From positions 1,054,001 through 1,118,000 of the forward strand of contig CAWAAT010000001.1 of the NCBI GenBank assembly GCA_963780175.1: a stretch of 64,000 nt of DNA, in the 5' to 3' direction. This document shows, one piece after another, positions 25,868 through 35,234 of this stretch. Made by a program: the position numbers and the translations under genes. Origin of the DNA: Brooklawnia sp963780175 (lineage in GTDB: Bacteria > Actinomycetota > Actinomycetes > Propionibacteriales > Propionibacteriaceae). The notes beneath the pieces are model-generated. The model saw only the letters and a list, made by a program, of their open reading frames with translations. It searched no databases and was not told the DNA's origin. Numbering within the stretch: the stretch's first letter is position 1; each line of letters opens with the position of its first letter.

Positions 25868-26848
25868 TCAGCCGATCGGGCCGTGGAACAGGTTGGTGAC
25901 CGACCCGTCCTCGAAGATCTCGTGGATCGCCTGGGCGAGCAGCGGGGCGATCGACAGCACGGTCGCCTTCTCGATGTGGACGCCGTGTGGGAAGGGCAGG
26001 GTGTTGGTGAAGATGATCTCCTCGAACGGAGTCGCGTTCAAACGCTCGGCGGCCGGCCCCGACAGGATCGGATGGGTCGCCGCACACAGCACCTTCTCCG
26101 CCCCGCGCTCCAGCAGGGCACGAGCAGCCTGGCACACCGTCCCGGCCGTGTCGATCATGTCGTCGACCAACAGACAGGTGCGGCCTTCCACGTCACCGAC
26201 CACCTCGTGGACGACCACCTGGTTGGCCACCGTGGGGTCATGGCGCTTGTGGATGATGGCCAGCGACGTCCCCAGCCGGTCACACCACGTGTCAGCCAGC
26301 CGGACGCGTCCCGCGTCGGGGCTGACCACCGTCATGTTGGTCAGGTCGTAGTTGGCAGCCACGTATTCCGACAGCACCGGCAGAGCCGTGAGGTGGTCGA
26401 GCGGCCCGTCGAAGAAGCCCTGGATCTGGGCGGTGTGCAGGTCGACGCTCATGATGCGGTCGGCACCGGCCGCCCGACACAGGTCGGCAATCAGGCGTGC
26501 CGAGATCGGTTCGCGTCCCAGGTGCTTCTTGTCCTGGCGGGCGTAGGGGTAGCACGGCATCACCATGGTGATCCGCTTGGCGGAGGCGCGCTTGAGGGCG
26601 TCCACCATGATCAGCTGTTCCATGATCCATTCATTGACGGGCGCCGGGTGTGACTGGATGACGAACGCGTCCGAGCCGCGCACCGACTCCTCAAAGCGGA
26701 CGTAGATCTCTGAGTTGGCGTAGTTGATGAGCCGGCTTGGGGTCAGTTCGACGCCCAGGACGTCAGCCACCGACGCGGCGAGCTCGGGATTGGCCCGCCC
26801 CGTGAACAGCATCAGGTGTTTCTCGGTGGGACGCTTGACACCGCTCAC
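25868..26848 (-). CDS. prs: Ribose-phosphate pyrophosphokinase
   Basis: Prs makes PRPP from ribose 5-phosphate and ATP for nucleotide, histidine and tryptophan synthesis. The 326 residues include the catalytic DLHTAQIQGFFDGPLDHL, the flexible PCYPYARQDKKH loop, VVSPDAGRVRLA and the PRPP loop LVDDMIDTAGT. The start ATG at 26848 overlaps the glmU stop by 4 bp, so prs is translationally coupled to glmU, as in many Gram-positive bacteria. Confidence 0.97.
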   Translation of the reverse strand: MSGVKRPTEKHLMLFTGRANPELAASVADVLGVELTPSRLINYANSEIYVRFEESVRGSDAFVIQSHPAPVNEWIMEQLIMVDALKRASAKRITMVMPCYPYARQDKKHLGREPISARLIADLCRAAGADRIMSVDLHTAQIQGFFDGPLDHLTALPVLSEYVAANYDLTNMTVVSPDAGRVRLADTWCDRLGTSLAIIHKRHDPTVANQVVVHEVVGDVEGRTCLLVDDMIDTAGTVCQAARALLERGAEKVLCAATHPILSGPAAERLNATPFEEIIFTNTLPFPHGVHIEKATVLSIAPLLAQAIHEIFEDGSVTNLFHGPIG

Positions 26849-28354
26849 TGCTGGGCCTCCTGGTCTGGCTGATCGCTGCCCCCGAGCCGAACTCGAGCGT
26901 CCGCAACCGCCTCATGTATTTGCCCGGCTGCGCCTTCAGCGGCCGCGGCCGCCTTGGTTCCGGCTCGTCTGCGCTGCACCCAACCCTTGGAGATGTGCCC
27001 ACGGCCTCGGGCCACCGCCAGCGCGCCGGCGGGGACGTCCTCGACGACGGTGGACCCGGCTGCCACGAAGGCACCGTCCGCCACGTCGACCGGGGCCACC
27101 AGCACGGAGTTGGCCCCGATGAAGGCGTGGTCACCCACGTGGACGGGCGACTTCTGGGACCCGTCGTAGTTGGCGAAGATCGTGCCCGCCCCGACCTCGA
27201 CGCCCTCACCGAGCAGTGCGTCGCCCACGTAGCTCAGGTGCAGCACCCGCGCGTCTGCGCCGATCTCGGCATTCTTGGTCTCGACGAAGCTGCCGATCCG
27301 GCCGCGCTCGCCGAGCACGGTGCCCGGCCGCAGTCGCGCGAACGGGCCGACCTCACAGTCGGCACCGATGACGCTGAGTTCGGCGTGGGTGCGAACCACG
27401 TGGGCGTCCTCACCCACCTCGACGTCACGCAGCGTGGTGTCGGGCCCGATCACCGCACCCGTGGCCACCGAGGTGGCTCCCAGCAGTTGAGTGTTGGGCA
27501 GAATCGTCACGTCCGACGCCAGGTCGACGCCATGCTCGATCCACGTGGTGCGCGGGTCGAGCACGGTGACGCCCTCGCGCATCCAGTGCTCCACCAAACG
27601 CCGGTTGACCTCGGCATTCATCTGGGCCAACTGGACGCGGTCGTTGACACCCTCGGTCTGCCACAGATCATCGGTGAGGTAGGCACCCACCCGCTAGCCC
27701 GTGACTGCGGGCGTAACCGATCATGTCGGTGACGTACAACTCACCCTGGGCGTTGTTGGGCCGCAGGCCGGGCAACCCCTCGCGCAGCAACGCACCGTCG
27801 AAGACGTAGATGCCGGAGTTGATCTCGCTGATCGTGCGCTCGGCCTCGGACGCGTCCTTGTGCTCGACGATGCGGGCGACCTGGCCGTCCTCGCGGACGA
27901 TCCGGCCGTACCCGGTCGGGTCGGGGACGCTCGCGGTCAGTACCGTGCAGGCGTTCCGCTCCGCGCGGTGCGCAGCGACGAGCGCGGTCAGCGTCTCACC
28001 GGTCAGCATCGGGACGTCACCGTAGGTGACCACGACCTCGCCCTCGCCGTCGGGCACCACGGCCAGCCCGCAGGCCACCGCCCCGCCGGTGCCGTTGCGA
28101 ACCGGCTGCTCGGCGATCAGCGCCTGGGGACAGTACTCGGCCAGGTGCGCCTCCACCTGCTCGCGCAGATGACCGACCACCACCACCAGGTGCTGGGGTT
28201 CCAGGGCCTGGGCCGCGTCCACCGCGTAACTGAGCATCGGACGCCCGGCCACCGCGTGCAGCAGTTTGGAGCGCTTCGACTTCATGCGGGTGCCGCCTCC
28301 CGCCGCCAGGACGATGACAGCCGCCACCGAGGACTGAGTGGGCGTGGTGCTCAC
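26845..28354 (-). CDS. glmU: Bifunctional GlmU, frameshifted
   Basis: GlmU acetylates glucosamine 1-phosphate and adds UTP to give UDP-GlcNAc for cell wall synthesis. The uridylyltransferase half (AAVIVLAAGGGTRMKS, EQPVRNGTGGAVACG, YGDVPMLTGETL) and the left-handed beta-helix acetyltransferase half (DLWQTEGVNDRVQLA, ETKNAEIGADARVLHLSYVG, GTIFANYDG) are in different frames. The join is at about 27685 in a GGTGGGTGCC context, where one base must be gained or lost. Since glmU is normally essential, a sequence error is the likely reason. It is followed by prs with a 4-bp overlap. Confidence 0.92.
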
Positions 28355-28386
28355 GGAATCTCCTTCGCCACATGGGCCGTCACGAG

Positions 28387-28465
28387 TTCCCCGGGCAGGA
28401 GTCGAACCTGCGTCGCTAGTCCTGATTCAAAGTCAGGCGGGCCCTGCCGACAGACCAACCGGGGA
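28387..28465 (-). tRNA. tRNA-Gln (UUG anticodon)
   Basis: The minus strand gives an acceptor stem TCCCCGG/CCGGGGA, anticodon arm CCTGA-CTTTGAA-TCAGG with anticodon UUG, and T arm GCAGG-TTCGACT-CCTGC. CCA is not encoded. The D arm (about 19 nt) and the variable region (9 nt) are longer than usual, so the fold there is less certain. The position between glmU and the TetR gene matches a tRNA-Gln in mycobacteria. Confidence 0.85.
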
Positions 28466-28589
28466 ACGGACCACGCTCGGCGTGATCGCCCCTACTGTAC
28501 GCGGTCGGGCCCCCGCGTGCACCGCGGCACCCGCACGATCGCTCCACACGCCCGGCCGCCTGGTCAGCGCATTGTGCCAGACTGGGTGC

Positions 28590-29318
28590 ATGGGGCCGTC
28601 CGATTCGCAGCGCGCCCGTCGTGGGCGAACGCGGATGAGCAGCGCCGAACGCCGGGAGCAACTGATCACGATTGCGCGCGGACTGTTCGCCGAACGCGGC
28701 TTCGACGGAACCAGTGTGGAAGAGATCGCGGCGCACGCCGACGTGAGCAAGCCGGTCGTCTACGAGCATTTCGGCGGCAAGGAGGGGCTCTACGCCGTCG
28801 TGGTCGACCGTGAGGTGCGCGCCCTGGAGACGGCCATCCAGGACGCGCTGACCACGCCCAACGCTGGCTATCGGCAACTCATCGAACGAGCAACGATGGC
28901 GCTGCTCGACTACATCGACGCCTGCCCTGATGGTTTCCGCATCATTTCCCGTGACTCGGCCGCCATGGCGGGCGCCAGCACGTCGTTCGCGTCCATCCTG
29001 TCCGACATCACCGCTCGGGTGGAGGACATCCTCGTCCTGCCGCTCACCCGGCGCGGCTATAACCCCCAACTGGGTCACGTCTTCGCCCAGGGGCTGGTCG
29101 GGATGGTGTCGGGCGCAGGCCAGGCCTGGCTCGACCTGCGCCAGCCACCGAAGGACGAACTGACGGCCCAGTTGGTGAATCTGGTGTGGAACGGGCTGTC
29201 CAACCTGCAGAGGCACCCGCGGCTGGTCAGCGGCGACGGCGATGGGCGTGCCTCGAGAGAGTTCGTGACGCCCAGCGAGGCTGACATCGGTGTGCAGGCC
29301 CGGGCGGTCAGCCAGTAG
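28590..29318 (+). CDS. TetR-family regulator
   Basis: A 242-residue TetR regulator: the N-terminal HTH reads ERREQLITIARGLFAERGF, TSVEEIAAHADVSKPVVYEH and FGGKEGLYAVVVDRE, with a ligand-binding C-terminal domain of about 150 residues. It corresponds in sequence and place (beside glmU and tRNA-Gln, not far from mfd) to a TetR regulator conserved in actinobacteria. ATG 28590 is used; ATG 28635 just before the HTH is an alternative. CAGACT sits 6 nt upstream. The ligand is unknown. Confidence 0.88.
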   Translation: MGPSDSQRARRGRTRMSSAERREQLITIARGLFAERGFDGTSVEEIAAHADVSKPVVYEHFGGKEGLYAVVVDREVRALETAIQDALTTPNAGYRQLIERATMALLDYIDACPDGFRIISRDSAAMAGASTSFASILSDITARVEDILVLPLTRRGYNPQLGHVFAQGLVGMVSGAGQAWLDLRQPPKDELTAQLVNLVWNGLSNLQRHPRLVSGDGDGRASREFVTPSEADIGVQARAVSQ

Positions 29319-29341
29319 TCCGGACCGCAGCAGACGGGGAC

Positions 29342-29845
29342 TCAGGCCTGAGTGCGCATCAGCGTGCGGAGCAGGGACGTCAGTGCGGCGCGCTCCTGCG
29401 CTGACAGCGCAGCCGACAGGCTTTGCTCGGCGCTCACCAGGTCGGTCAGGGCGGCGTCCACCCGCAGCCGGCCCTCGACGCCGAGCTCCACCAGCACCCC
29501 CCGGCCGTCCGCAGGGTTCGCCCGGCGAATGACCAGACCTCGCTCAGCCAGTCGGTCGACCCGGTTGGTCATGGTGCCCGAGGTGACGTGGGTCAGTGCC
29601 ACCAGTTGACCGGGGCTCAACCGGTAGGGCGCACCTGCCCGGCGCAGGGCGGCGAGCACGTCGAACTCCCAGCCCTGCAACTGTTGGGCGGCGTACGCCC
29701 GGGCGCGAGTGGCGTCCAGAACCTGGGAGAGACGGGTGATGCGCGACCACATCTGCATGGGAGCGGAGTCGACGTCGGGGCGTTCGCGGCGCCAGGCGGC
29801 GACCAGTTCATCGACCTCGTCACCTTCGGCCGGTGGGCGTGACAT
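29342..29845 (-). CDS. MarR-family regulator
   Basis: A 167-residue MarR winged-helix regulator. The DNA-binding part reads LQGWEFDVLAALRRAG, LSPGQLVALTHVTSGTMTNR (recognition helix) and DRLAERGLVIRRANPADGRG (wing with the conserved DxRG). Flanking N- and C-terminal helices provide dimerisation. ATG 29845 with GGAG upstream is chosen; more upstream codons run into ispE. Its effector and targets cannot be told; it is convergent with the TetR gene. Confidence 0.9.
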   Translation of the reverse strand: MSRPPAEGDEVDELVAAWRRERPDVDSAPMQMWSRITRLSQVLDATRARAYAAQQLQGWEFDVLAALRRAGAPYRLSPGQLVALTHVTSGTMTNRVDRLAERGLVIRRANPADGRGVLVELGVEGRLRVDAALTDLVSAEQSLSAALSAQERAALTSLLRTLMRTQA

Positions 29846-29882
29846 GACTGGCTCCACGCCTTCGATTGAACCACAACAGCCG

Positions 29883-30833
29883 TCAGCGGTCGGTGCCGAG
29901 CTTCGGACCGGGCACCGGGCCGTGGGCCCGCCGGGTGTCGCGCACCTGCGGCATCGAGGCCAGTGACGCCGCAAGCCGATCGGCTGCGTCGGGGTCCGCA
30001 CAGAGGAAGGCACAGGTTGGTCCCGACCCGCAGACCAGGAACCCCAGCACCCCGGGCTGGCAGCCGGCCTGCAGCGTGCCGCCCAGTTCGGGGTAGAGCT
30101 CCAGTGCCGGTGGCTGCAGATCGTTACGCAGCACGGCCGCGACCTGGTCCGGCTGCCCGCTGCACGCCAGTTCGACGTCCCTGGCGGGCAGGTCGACGCT
30201 CGGGATCAGGTCGCCTCGTTCGGCCATCCGGTCGAACTGCCGGTACACCTCGGGGGTTGACAACCCGTGCTGGGCGATGGCGAAGACCCACTCCAGTCGT
30301 CCGGGCGCCGGCTGGGGTTGGAGCAGTTCGCCGCGTCCGGTGCCCAGCGCGTTGCCGCCGAGCAGCAGGAAGGAGACGTCGCTGCCGAGGTCTGCGGCTA
30401 CCGCCAGCAACTGGTCGAGGCCGAGACCCAGCTGCCACACCTCGTTGCAGGCCAGCAGGGTCGCGGCAGCGTCTGCCGAACCGCCCGCCATCCCACCGGC
30501 CATCGGAATGTGCTTGTCGACATGCACCTCGACGCCCAGGCTCGGCACCCCATGGCGTTCACGCAGCAGGGTCGCCGCCCGGGTGACCAGGTTGGTCTGG
30601 TCGCAGGGCAACTCCTCGCTGCCCTCGCCGCGCATGGTCACGACGATCCGGGCGTCGTCGCGCGCGCAGGCCTGCAGGTCGTCGTACAGCGACACCGCCT
30701 GGAACAGCGTGGTCAGGTCGTGGTAGCCGTCGTCCCGGCGCGGCCCCACCGCAAGCGCCAGGTTGATCTTGGCTGGGACTTGCACCCGCACGATCGGCCG
30801 TGTCGGGGAATCGGGCTGCGAACTCACTGCCAC
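29883..30833 (-). CDS. ispE: 4-diphosphocytidyl-2-C-methyl-D-erythritol kinase
   Basis: IspE phosphorylates CDP-ME in the MEP isoprenoid pathway. This GHMP kinase of 316 residues has the substrate motif VPAKINLALAVG with DGYHDLTTLFQ, the ATP loop PMAGGMAGGSADAAATL and the C-terminal VCGSGPTCAFL. GTG 30833 follows an AGGAGGGG site 12 nt upstream; a second GTG two codons later is possible. It follows rsmA by 20 bp on the same strand, the usual actinobacterial order rsmI-tatD-rsmA-ispE. Confidence 0.95.
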   Translation of the reverse strand: MAVSSQPDSPTRPIVRVQVPAKINLALAVGPRRDDGYHDLTTLFQAVSLYDDLQACARDDARIVVTMRGEGSEELPCDQTNLVTRAATLLRERHGVPSLGVEVHVDKHIPMAGGMAGGSADAAATLLACNEVWQLGLGLDQLLAVAADLGSDVSFLLLGGNALGTGRGELLQPQPAPGRLEWVFAIAQHGLSTPEVYRQFDRMAERGDLIPSVDLPARDVELACSGQPDQVAAVLRNDLQPPALELYPELGGTLQAGCQPGVLGFLVCGSGPTCAFLCADPDAADRLAASLASMPQVRDTRRAHGPVPGPKLGTDR

Positions 30834-30853
30834 AACCTAACCGACCCCTCCTG

Positions 30854-31708
30854 TCAGCGTCCTGCGGGGTGGAGTTGCTCGGCGAGCCGGGCGAATTCGG
30901 CGATGTCCAACATCTCGCCGCGCGCCGTCGGGTCGAGTCCGGCCGCCTCGATGGCGGCCGAGGCCGCTGCCGAGGAACCGAAGAGACCCGACAGCGCCGA
31001 TCGCAGCATCTTGCGTCGTTGCCCGAAGGCCGCGTCCACAACCTGGAAGACCTGCCGGCGACTGGCGGTGGTCACGGGCGGTTCGCGGCGGGTCAGCCGC
31101 ACCAGTCCGGAGTCGACGTTGGGTGCCGGCCAGAAGACGGTCGGCGGCACGGTGCCCACCCGTTCCGTGCTCGCGTACCAGGCCAGCTTGGCGCTGGGGA
31201 CCCCGTAGGTCTTCGAACCCGGGGGCGCCACCAGCCGGTCGGCGACCTCGAGTTGCACCATCACCAGACCGGTGCGCCAGTGCTCGAAGGTGGCCAGCAG
31301 GTGTAGCAGCACGGGCACCGCCACGTTGTACGGCAGGTTAGCTACCACCGCGGTCGGCTCGGGACCGGGCAACTCGGTGACCTGCAGGGCGTCTGCGGAC
31401 ATCACCCGCAACCGGTCGACGCCACCCGGTTGCAGGTCGGCGACGGTGTGCGGCAGCAGCCGGGCGAGCGCGTCCTCGATCTCGATGGCGGTCACCTGGG
31501 CACCGGTCTCCAACAGCCCGAGGGTCAGCGAACCGAGCCCGGGCCCGACCTCCAGGACGACGTCGTCAGCACCGATGCGCGATTTGGCCACGATGCGGCG
31601 GACGGTGTTGGCGTCCACGACGAAGTTCTGGCCGCGCTGCTTGGTGGGACGCAACCCGATGCTCTCGGCCAGCCGGCGGATGGTGCGCGGGTCGAGCAGG
31701 TCAGGCAT
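30854..31708 (-). CDS. rsmA: 16S rRNA (adenine1518/1519-N6)-dimethyltransferase
   Basis: RsmA/KsgA dimethylates two adjacent adenines near the 3' end of 16S rRNA. The 284 residues include RGQNFVVDANTVRRIV, the SAM loop VLEVGPGLGSLT and the catalytic NLPYNVAVP, followed by the small C-terminal helical domain with FGQRRKMLRSAL. The start overlaps the tatD stop by 8 bp, and ispE follows. Confidence 0.96.
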   Translation of the reverse strand: MPDLLDPRTIRRLAESIGLRPTKQRGQNFVVDANTVRRIVAKSRIGADDVVLEVGPGLGSLTLGLLETGAQVTAIEIEDALARLLPHTVADLQPGGVDRLRVMSADALQVTELPGPEPTAVVANLPYNVAVPVLLHLLATFEHWRTGLVMVQLEVADRLVAPPGSKTYGVPSAKLAWYASTERVGTVPPTVFWPAPNVDSGLVRLTRREPPVTTASRRQVFQVVDAAFGQRRKMLRSALSGLFGSSAAASAAIEAAGLDPTARGEMLDIAEFARLAEQLHPAGR

Positions 31709-32591
31709 CGAGATCTCCCGCGTTCGGCTGCGAGACGCCCCAGGCGCCTCCGAAGGCCTCGTCGGTGTTGGACGCCAACTGGGCGCACATCTCGGCCAGC
31801 TCGACGCCCATGTGCTGGGCGAGGAACCCGACGGTGTGCACCAGCAGGTAGGGCGCGTTGGCCTTGCCGCGGTGCGGCAGCGGGGTCAGGTAGGGCGCGT
31901 CCGTCTCGGCCAGGATGCGGTCACGTGGGGTGATCGACAGGGCGTCCCGGAGTTGCTGATTGGCCTTGTAGGTGACGTTGCCGGCGAAGCTGAGCCAGGC
32001 CCCGTGATCGAGACACCGTCGGGCGAAGTCGGCGTCCCCACTGAAACAGTGGAAGACCACCCGCTGCGGCCAGCCCTCGGAGTCGAGCACCTCGGCGATG
32101 TCGTCGTGGGCGTCCCGGTCGTGGATGACCAAGGTGCGGTCGTGGCGTTTGGCGGTGTCGATGTGGCGGCGGAACATCACCTGCTGACGGGCCCTGCCCT
32201 CGGGTTCTCGGGTGCGGAAGTAGTCGAGCCCGGTCTCACCGACCGCCCGGATGTGCGTGCCGGACGCGGCGATGCCGTCGATGGTGCACCAGGCCGTCGA
32301 TGCCTGCTCGTCGGTCATCCGGGCAGCGTCGTTGGGGTGGATGGCCACCGCGGCCACCACCTGGGGGTTGCTGGCGGCGAGTTGGGCCGACCACTGCGCG
32401 CTGGCCAGGTCGCAACCGATCTGCACGACACGCTGCACCCCGACACTGGCGGCCAGGGCGAGACTGTCACTGACCCGCAGGCCCGAGAACGTCTGGGTCG
32501 AATCCAGGTGGGTGTGGGCGTCGACCGTGGGCAGCGGCAGCGCGTCCGGCAGGGCGGGCAGACCCAGCCGCTCGATCACCGATTCACTCAC
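31701..32591 (-). CDS. TatD-family metal-dependent hydrolase
   Basis: A 296-residue TatD (PF01026) TIM-barrel hydrolase, related to 3'-5' DNA exonucleases and D-aminoacyl-tRNA deacylase-like enzymes. All metal ligands are visible: DAHTHLDS, AVGETGLDYFR, VIHDRDAHDD, FHCFSGDADFA and LAETDAPYLTPLPHRGK. GTG 32591 overlaps the rsmI stop by 4 bp. It sits between rsmI and rsmA, where actinobacteria often place tatD. Confidence 0.93.
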   Translation of the reverse strand: MSESVIERLGLPALPDALPLPTVDAHTHLDSTQTFSGLRVSDSLALAASVGVQRVVQIGCDLASAQWSAQLAASNPQVVAAVAIHPNDAARMTDEQASTAWCTIDGIAASGTHIRAVGETGLDYFRTREPEGRARQQVMFRRHIDTAKRHDRTLVIHDRDAHDDIAEVLDSEGWPQRVVFHCFSGDADFARRCLDHGAWLSFAGNVTYKANQQLRDALSITPRDRILAETDAPYLTPLPHRGKANAPYLLVHTVGFLAQHMGVELAEMCAQLASNTDEAFGGAWGVSQPNAGDLDA

Positions 32592-33472
32592 GTGTTCCCC
32601 TCATCTGACTCATCGGGCGTGGAGCGAGCGGCCAGCGCCCTCTCGTAGAGGTCTTTGCGGCGCAGACCGCGTGCCTGGGCGACATCGGCGACCGCTGCGG
32701 ACAGCTTGGCACCACCGGCCACCAGGACGCGAACCTCGCCGAGCGCCCTGGGCCAGTCGTCCGAAGCCGCCGGGGCGCCCTGGATGACCACCGTGATTTC
32801 GCCGCGAACCTCGCCGCCCGCCCAGTCGGCCAGCTCGGCGAGTGGGCCGCGCACGATCTGCTCGTACGGCTTGGTCAGCTCCCGACAGACCGCGGCCGGC
32901 CGGTCGGCACCGAGCGCACCGGCAGCGTCGCTGAGGAACTCCGCCAACCGGTGCGGGGCTTCGAAGAACACCATGGTGCGCGGCTCTGTCGTCAGGTCGG
33001 CGAGTCGTCGGCGCCGCTCGCCGGCCTTGCGGGGCAGGAAACCCTCGAAACAGAACCGGTCGACCGGCAGACCGCTGACCGCCAGGGCGGTCAACACCGC
33101 CGACGGCCCGGGCACCGACGTGACCGGCAAGCCAGCCTCGACGGTTGCCACCACCAGCCGGTAGCCGGGGTCGCTGACCGAGGGCATACCCGCGTCCGTG
33201 GCGAGCAGCACCACCTGACCGTCGGCCATCTGCTCGACCAGCCACGGGGTGCGGGACGCCTCGTTGCCCTCGAAGTAGCTGACGACCTGGGCGGCAGGCT
33301 CGATGCCCAGCCGGACCAGCAACAGGTGCAGCTGACGAGTGTCCTCGGCAGCGATGACGTCCGCTTCGGTCAGGGCCCGCTTGAGCGCGGGTGAGGCGTC
33401 CAGGGAATCGCCGATCGGTGTGCCGGCCAGCACCAGGCGGCCCTGACCCGGGGCGAACGCGGCTCTGCTCAT
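32588..33472 (-). CDS. rsmI: 16S rRNA (cytidine1402-2'-O)-methyltransferase
   Basis: RsmI methylates the ribose of C1402 in the decoding centre. The 294-residue protein has GRLVLAGTPIGDSLDASP, AAEDTRQLHLLL, DAGMPSVSDPGYRLV, VPGPSAVLTALAVSGLP and GFLPRK with the RRR stretch, all typical. TAGCCT (minus strand, 33484-33479) lies exactly 6 nt before the ATG, so the transcript is probably leaderless. It leads the rsmI-tatD-rsmA-ispE operon and is divergent from the mannosyltransferase. Confidence 0.95.
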   Translation of the reverse strand: MSRAAFAPGQGRLVLAGTPIGDSLDASPALKRALTEADVIAAEDTRQLHLLLVRLGIEPAAQVVSYFEGNEASRTPWLVEQMADGQVVLLATDAGMPSVSDPGYRLVVATVEAGLPVTSVPGPSAVLTALAVSGLPVDRFCFEGFLPRKAGERRRRLADLTTEPRTMVFFEAPHRLAEFLSDAAGALGADRPAAVCRELTKPYEQIVRGPLAELADWAGGEVRGEITVVIQGAPAASDDWPRALGEVRVLVAGGAKLSAAVADVAQARGLRRKDLYERALAARSTPDESDEGNT

Positions 33473-33478
33473 GGGTTG

Positions 33479-33535
33479 AGGCTACTCGTCGCCCCGGACG
33501 CGTCCGGCGGCACCGGGGCGGGCTCCACCTAGGAT
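33479..33535. promoter_or_regulatory. Divergent pair of leaderless -10 boxes, rsmI / mannosyltransferase
   Basis: TAGCCT on the minus strand (33479-33484) and TAGGAT on the plus strand (33530-33535) are each exactly 6 nt from the rsmI ATG and the mannosyltransferase GTG. Neither gene has a ribosome site. The pair shows the leaderless layout in both directions within 70 bp. Confidence 0.6.
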
Positions 33536-33541
33536 GGTCCG

Positions 33542-35188
33542 GTGAGCCCGAAGCTGGCCGGAGTGGCAGAGCGACTGGCGCGCGTCCCGGTGGTCGAGAA
33601 CCTGCGCGGCACGCGTGCCGACCCGTTGATGCCCACCGTCGAACGACTGGACGATGCCGCCGTGCTACGCCGCGACCGCCCGCTCAGCTGGCTGGTGACC
33701 GTGCTCATCGGGGCGTTGGCGTTCGCGATCCGGCTGGTGAACCTGGGGCGTCCGAGCAATCTGGTGTTCGACGAGACCTACTACGCCAAGGACGCGTGGG
33801 CTCTGCTGCACTTCGGCTACGAGGTCAACTGGCCCAAGGACGCCAACGAGCAAATCGTGGCGGGCGCCACCGACGTCTGGGAGTCGACGGCGGCCTACAT
33901 CGTCCACCCCCAACTGGGCAAGTGGCTGATCGCCGCTGGGGAGCACCTGTTCGGTATGAACAGCTTCGGGTGGCGATTCGGTGCGGTGGTGTTCGGCACG
34001 CTTCTGGTGATGGCGACCATTCGGCTGGCCCGGCGGTTATCGCGCTCGACGCTGGTAGGCGCGATGGCCGGGCTGCTCGTCACCGTCGACGGGCTCAGCT
34101 TCATGATGAGCCGGATCGCGCTGCTCGACATCTTCCAGGCCACCTTCACGGTGATGGCGGTTGCCGCCGTGGTGGCCGACCGCGACTGGTTCCGACACCA
34201 ACTCGCCAACTACCTGCGTGCCCGGAAACTGACTGATCTGGGCGGGGCCTACGGGCCGCTGCTGTGGTGGAGACCCTGGCGATGGGTGGCTGGGGTGTTG
34301 TTCGGCCTGGCCATCGGCTGCAAGTGGAACTCGCTGTACGTGCTGGCGGCGATGGGCATCATGTCGGTGGTCTACGACGTGACGTCGCGTCGCACCGCCG
34401 GGGCCCAGGCGCGCGCCTGGCGCTCGGTGCTTTTGGACGCGCCGCTGGCGTTCGTCTCAATGGTGGGCAGCGCCCTGGTGGTTTACGTCACCACCTGGTG
34501 GTCGTGGTTGCGCACCTCCGGCGGTTGGGGACGCGACTTCGGCGCCAAGAACCCCGAGGATTTCTGGGTGCGCCACCTCGGCGAGGCGCTCGGCTCGCTG
34601 ATGCATTACCACAAGGAGATCTTCAACTTTCACACCGGCGACTGGATCGCCGACCAGACCCACATCTACGAGTCACACCCGGTGCAGTGGCTGGTGATGG
34701 GACGGGTGATCGGTATCGATGCGGTCAACGACATCGCGCCCGGCGTGGATGGTTGCACCGCTGAGGCGGGACAAACCTGCCTGCGGGTCATCTCGGGAAT
34801 GGGCACGCCGCTGCTGTGGTGGTTCGCGCTGATCGCGATGATCATCGGCCTGGGACTGTGGTGGCTGGGCCGCGACTGGCGCTTCGCGGTACCACTGGTG
34901 GCTGGCCTGAGCGTGTGGCTGGCGTGGCTACCCAATGCCGAGCGCCCGCTCTTCTACTTCTACGCGATCATGATCATCCCGTTCACGGCGACGGTGCTGG
35001 CTATGGTGCTCGGCAAGATCCTCGGGCCGGCGGACGGCGGCCAGCGACGTCGGCGCGGCGCGTTCATCGTCGGCGCGGTGCTCGTCCTGGTGGTGGCCAA
35101 CTTCTGGTTCATCTATCCGGTGCTCACCGACCAGCTGATGACCCGGAAGATGTGGAGCCTGCGGATGTGGTTCAGCAGCTGGGTCTAG
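33542..35188 (+). CDS. Protein O-mannosyltransferase (PMT, GT39)
   Basis: A 548-residue polytopic membrane enzyme of the GT39 family that transfers mannose from polyprenyl-phosphate mannose to exported proteins, as in actinobacteria. The catalytic Asp-Glu pair lies in NLVFDETYYAKDAW after the first helix, and HPQLGKWLIAAGEHLFG and the loop-9 region RTSGGWGRDF are typical. About ten helices follow, including LLWWFALIAMIIGLGLWWLG. GTG 33542 follows a TAGGAT box. It uses a TTA codon at 34037. It stands divergent from rsmI, the conserved actinobacterial arrangement. Confidence 0.93.
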   Translation: MSPKLAGVAERLARVPVVENLRGTRADPLMPTVERLDDAAVLRRDRPLSWLVTVLIGALAFAIRLVNLGRPSNLVFDETYYAKDAWALLHFGYEVNWPKDANEQIVAGATDVWESTAAYIVHPQLGKWLIAAGEHLFGMNSFGWRFGAVVFGTLLVMATIRLARRLSRSTLVGAMAGLLVTVDGLSFMMSRIALLDIFQATFTVMAVAAVVADRDWFRHQLANYLRARKLTDLGGAYGPLLWWRPWRWVAGVLFGLAIGCKWNSLYVLAAMGIMSVVYDVTSRRTAGAQARAWRSVLLDAPLAFVSMVGSALVVYVTTWWSWLRTSGGWGRDFGAKNPEDFWVRHLGEALGSLMHYHKEIFNFHTGDWIADQTHIYESHPVQWLVMGRVIGIDAVNDIAPGVDGCTAEAGQTCLRVISGMGTPLLWWFALIAMIIGLGLWWLGRDWRFAVPLVAGLSVWLAWLPNAERPLFYFYAIMIIPFTATVLAMVLGKILGPADGGQRRRRGAFIVGAVLVLVVANFWFIYPVLTDQLMTRKMWSLRMWFSSWV

Positions 35189-35234
35189 TCGTCCAGCGAA
35201 TCGGAGGGGGACGACAGGGGCAGCGTCGGCGCCC

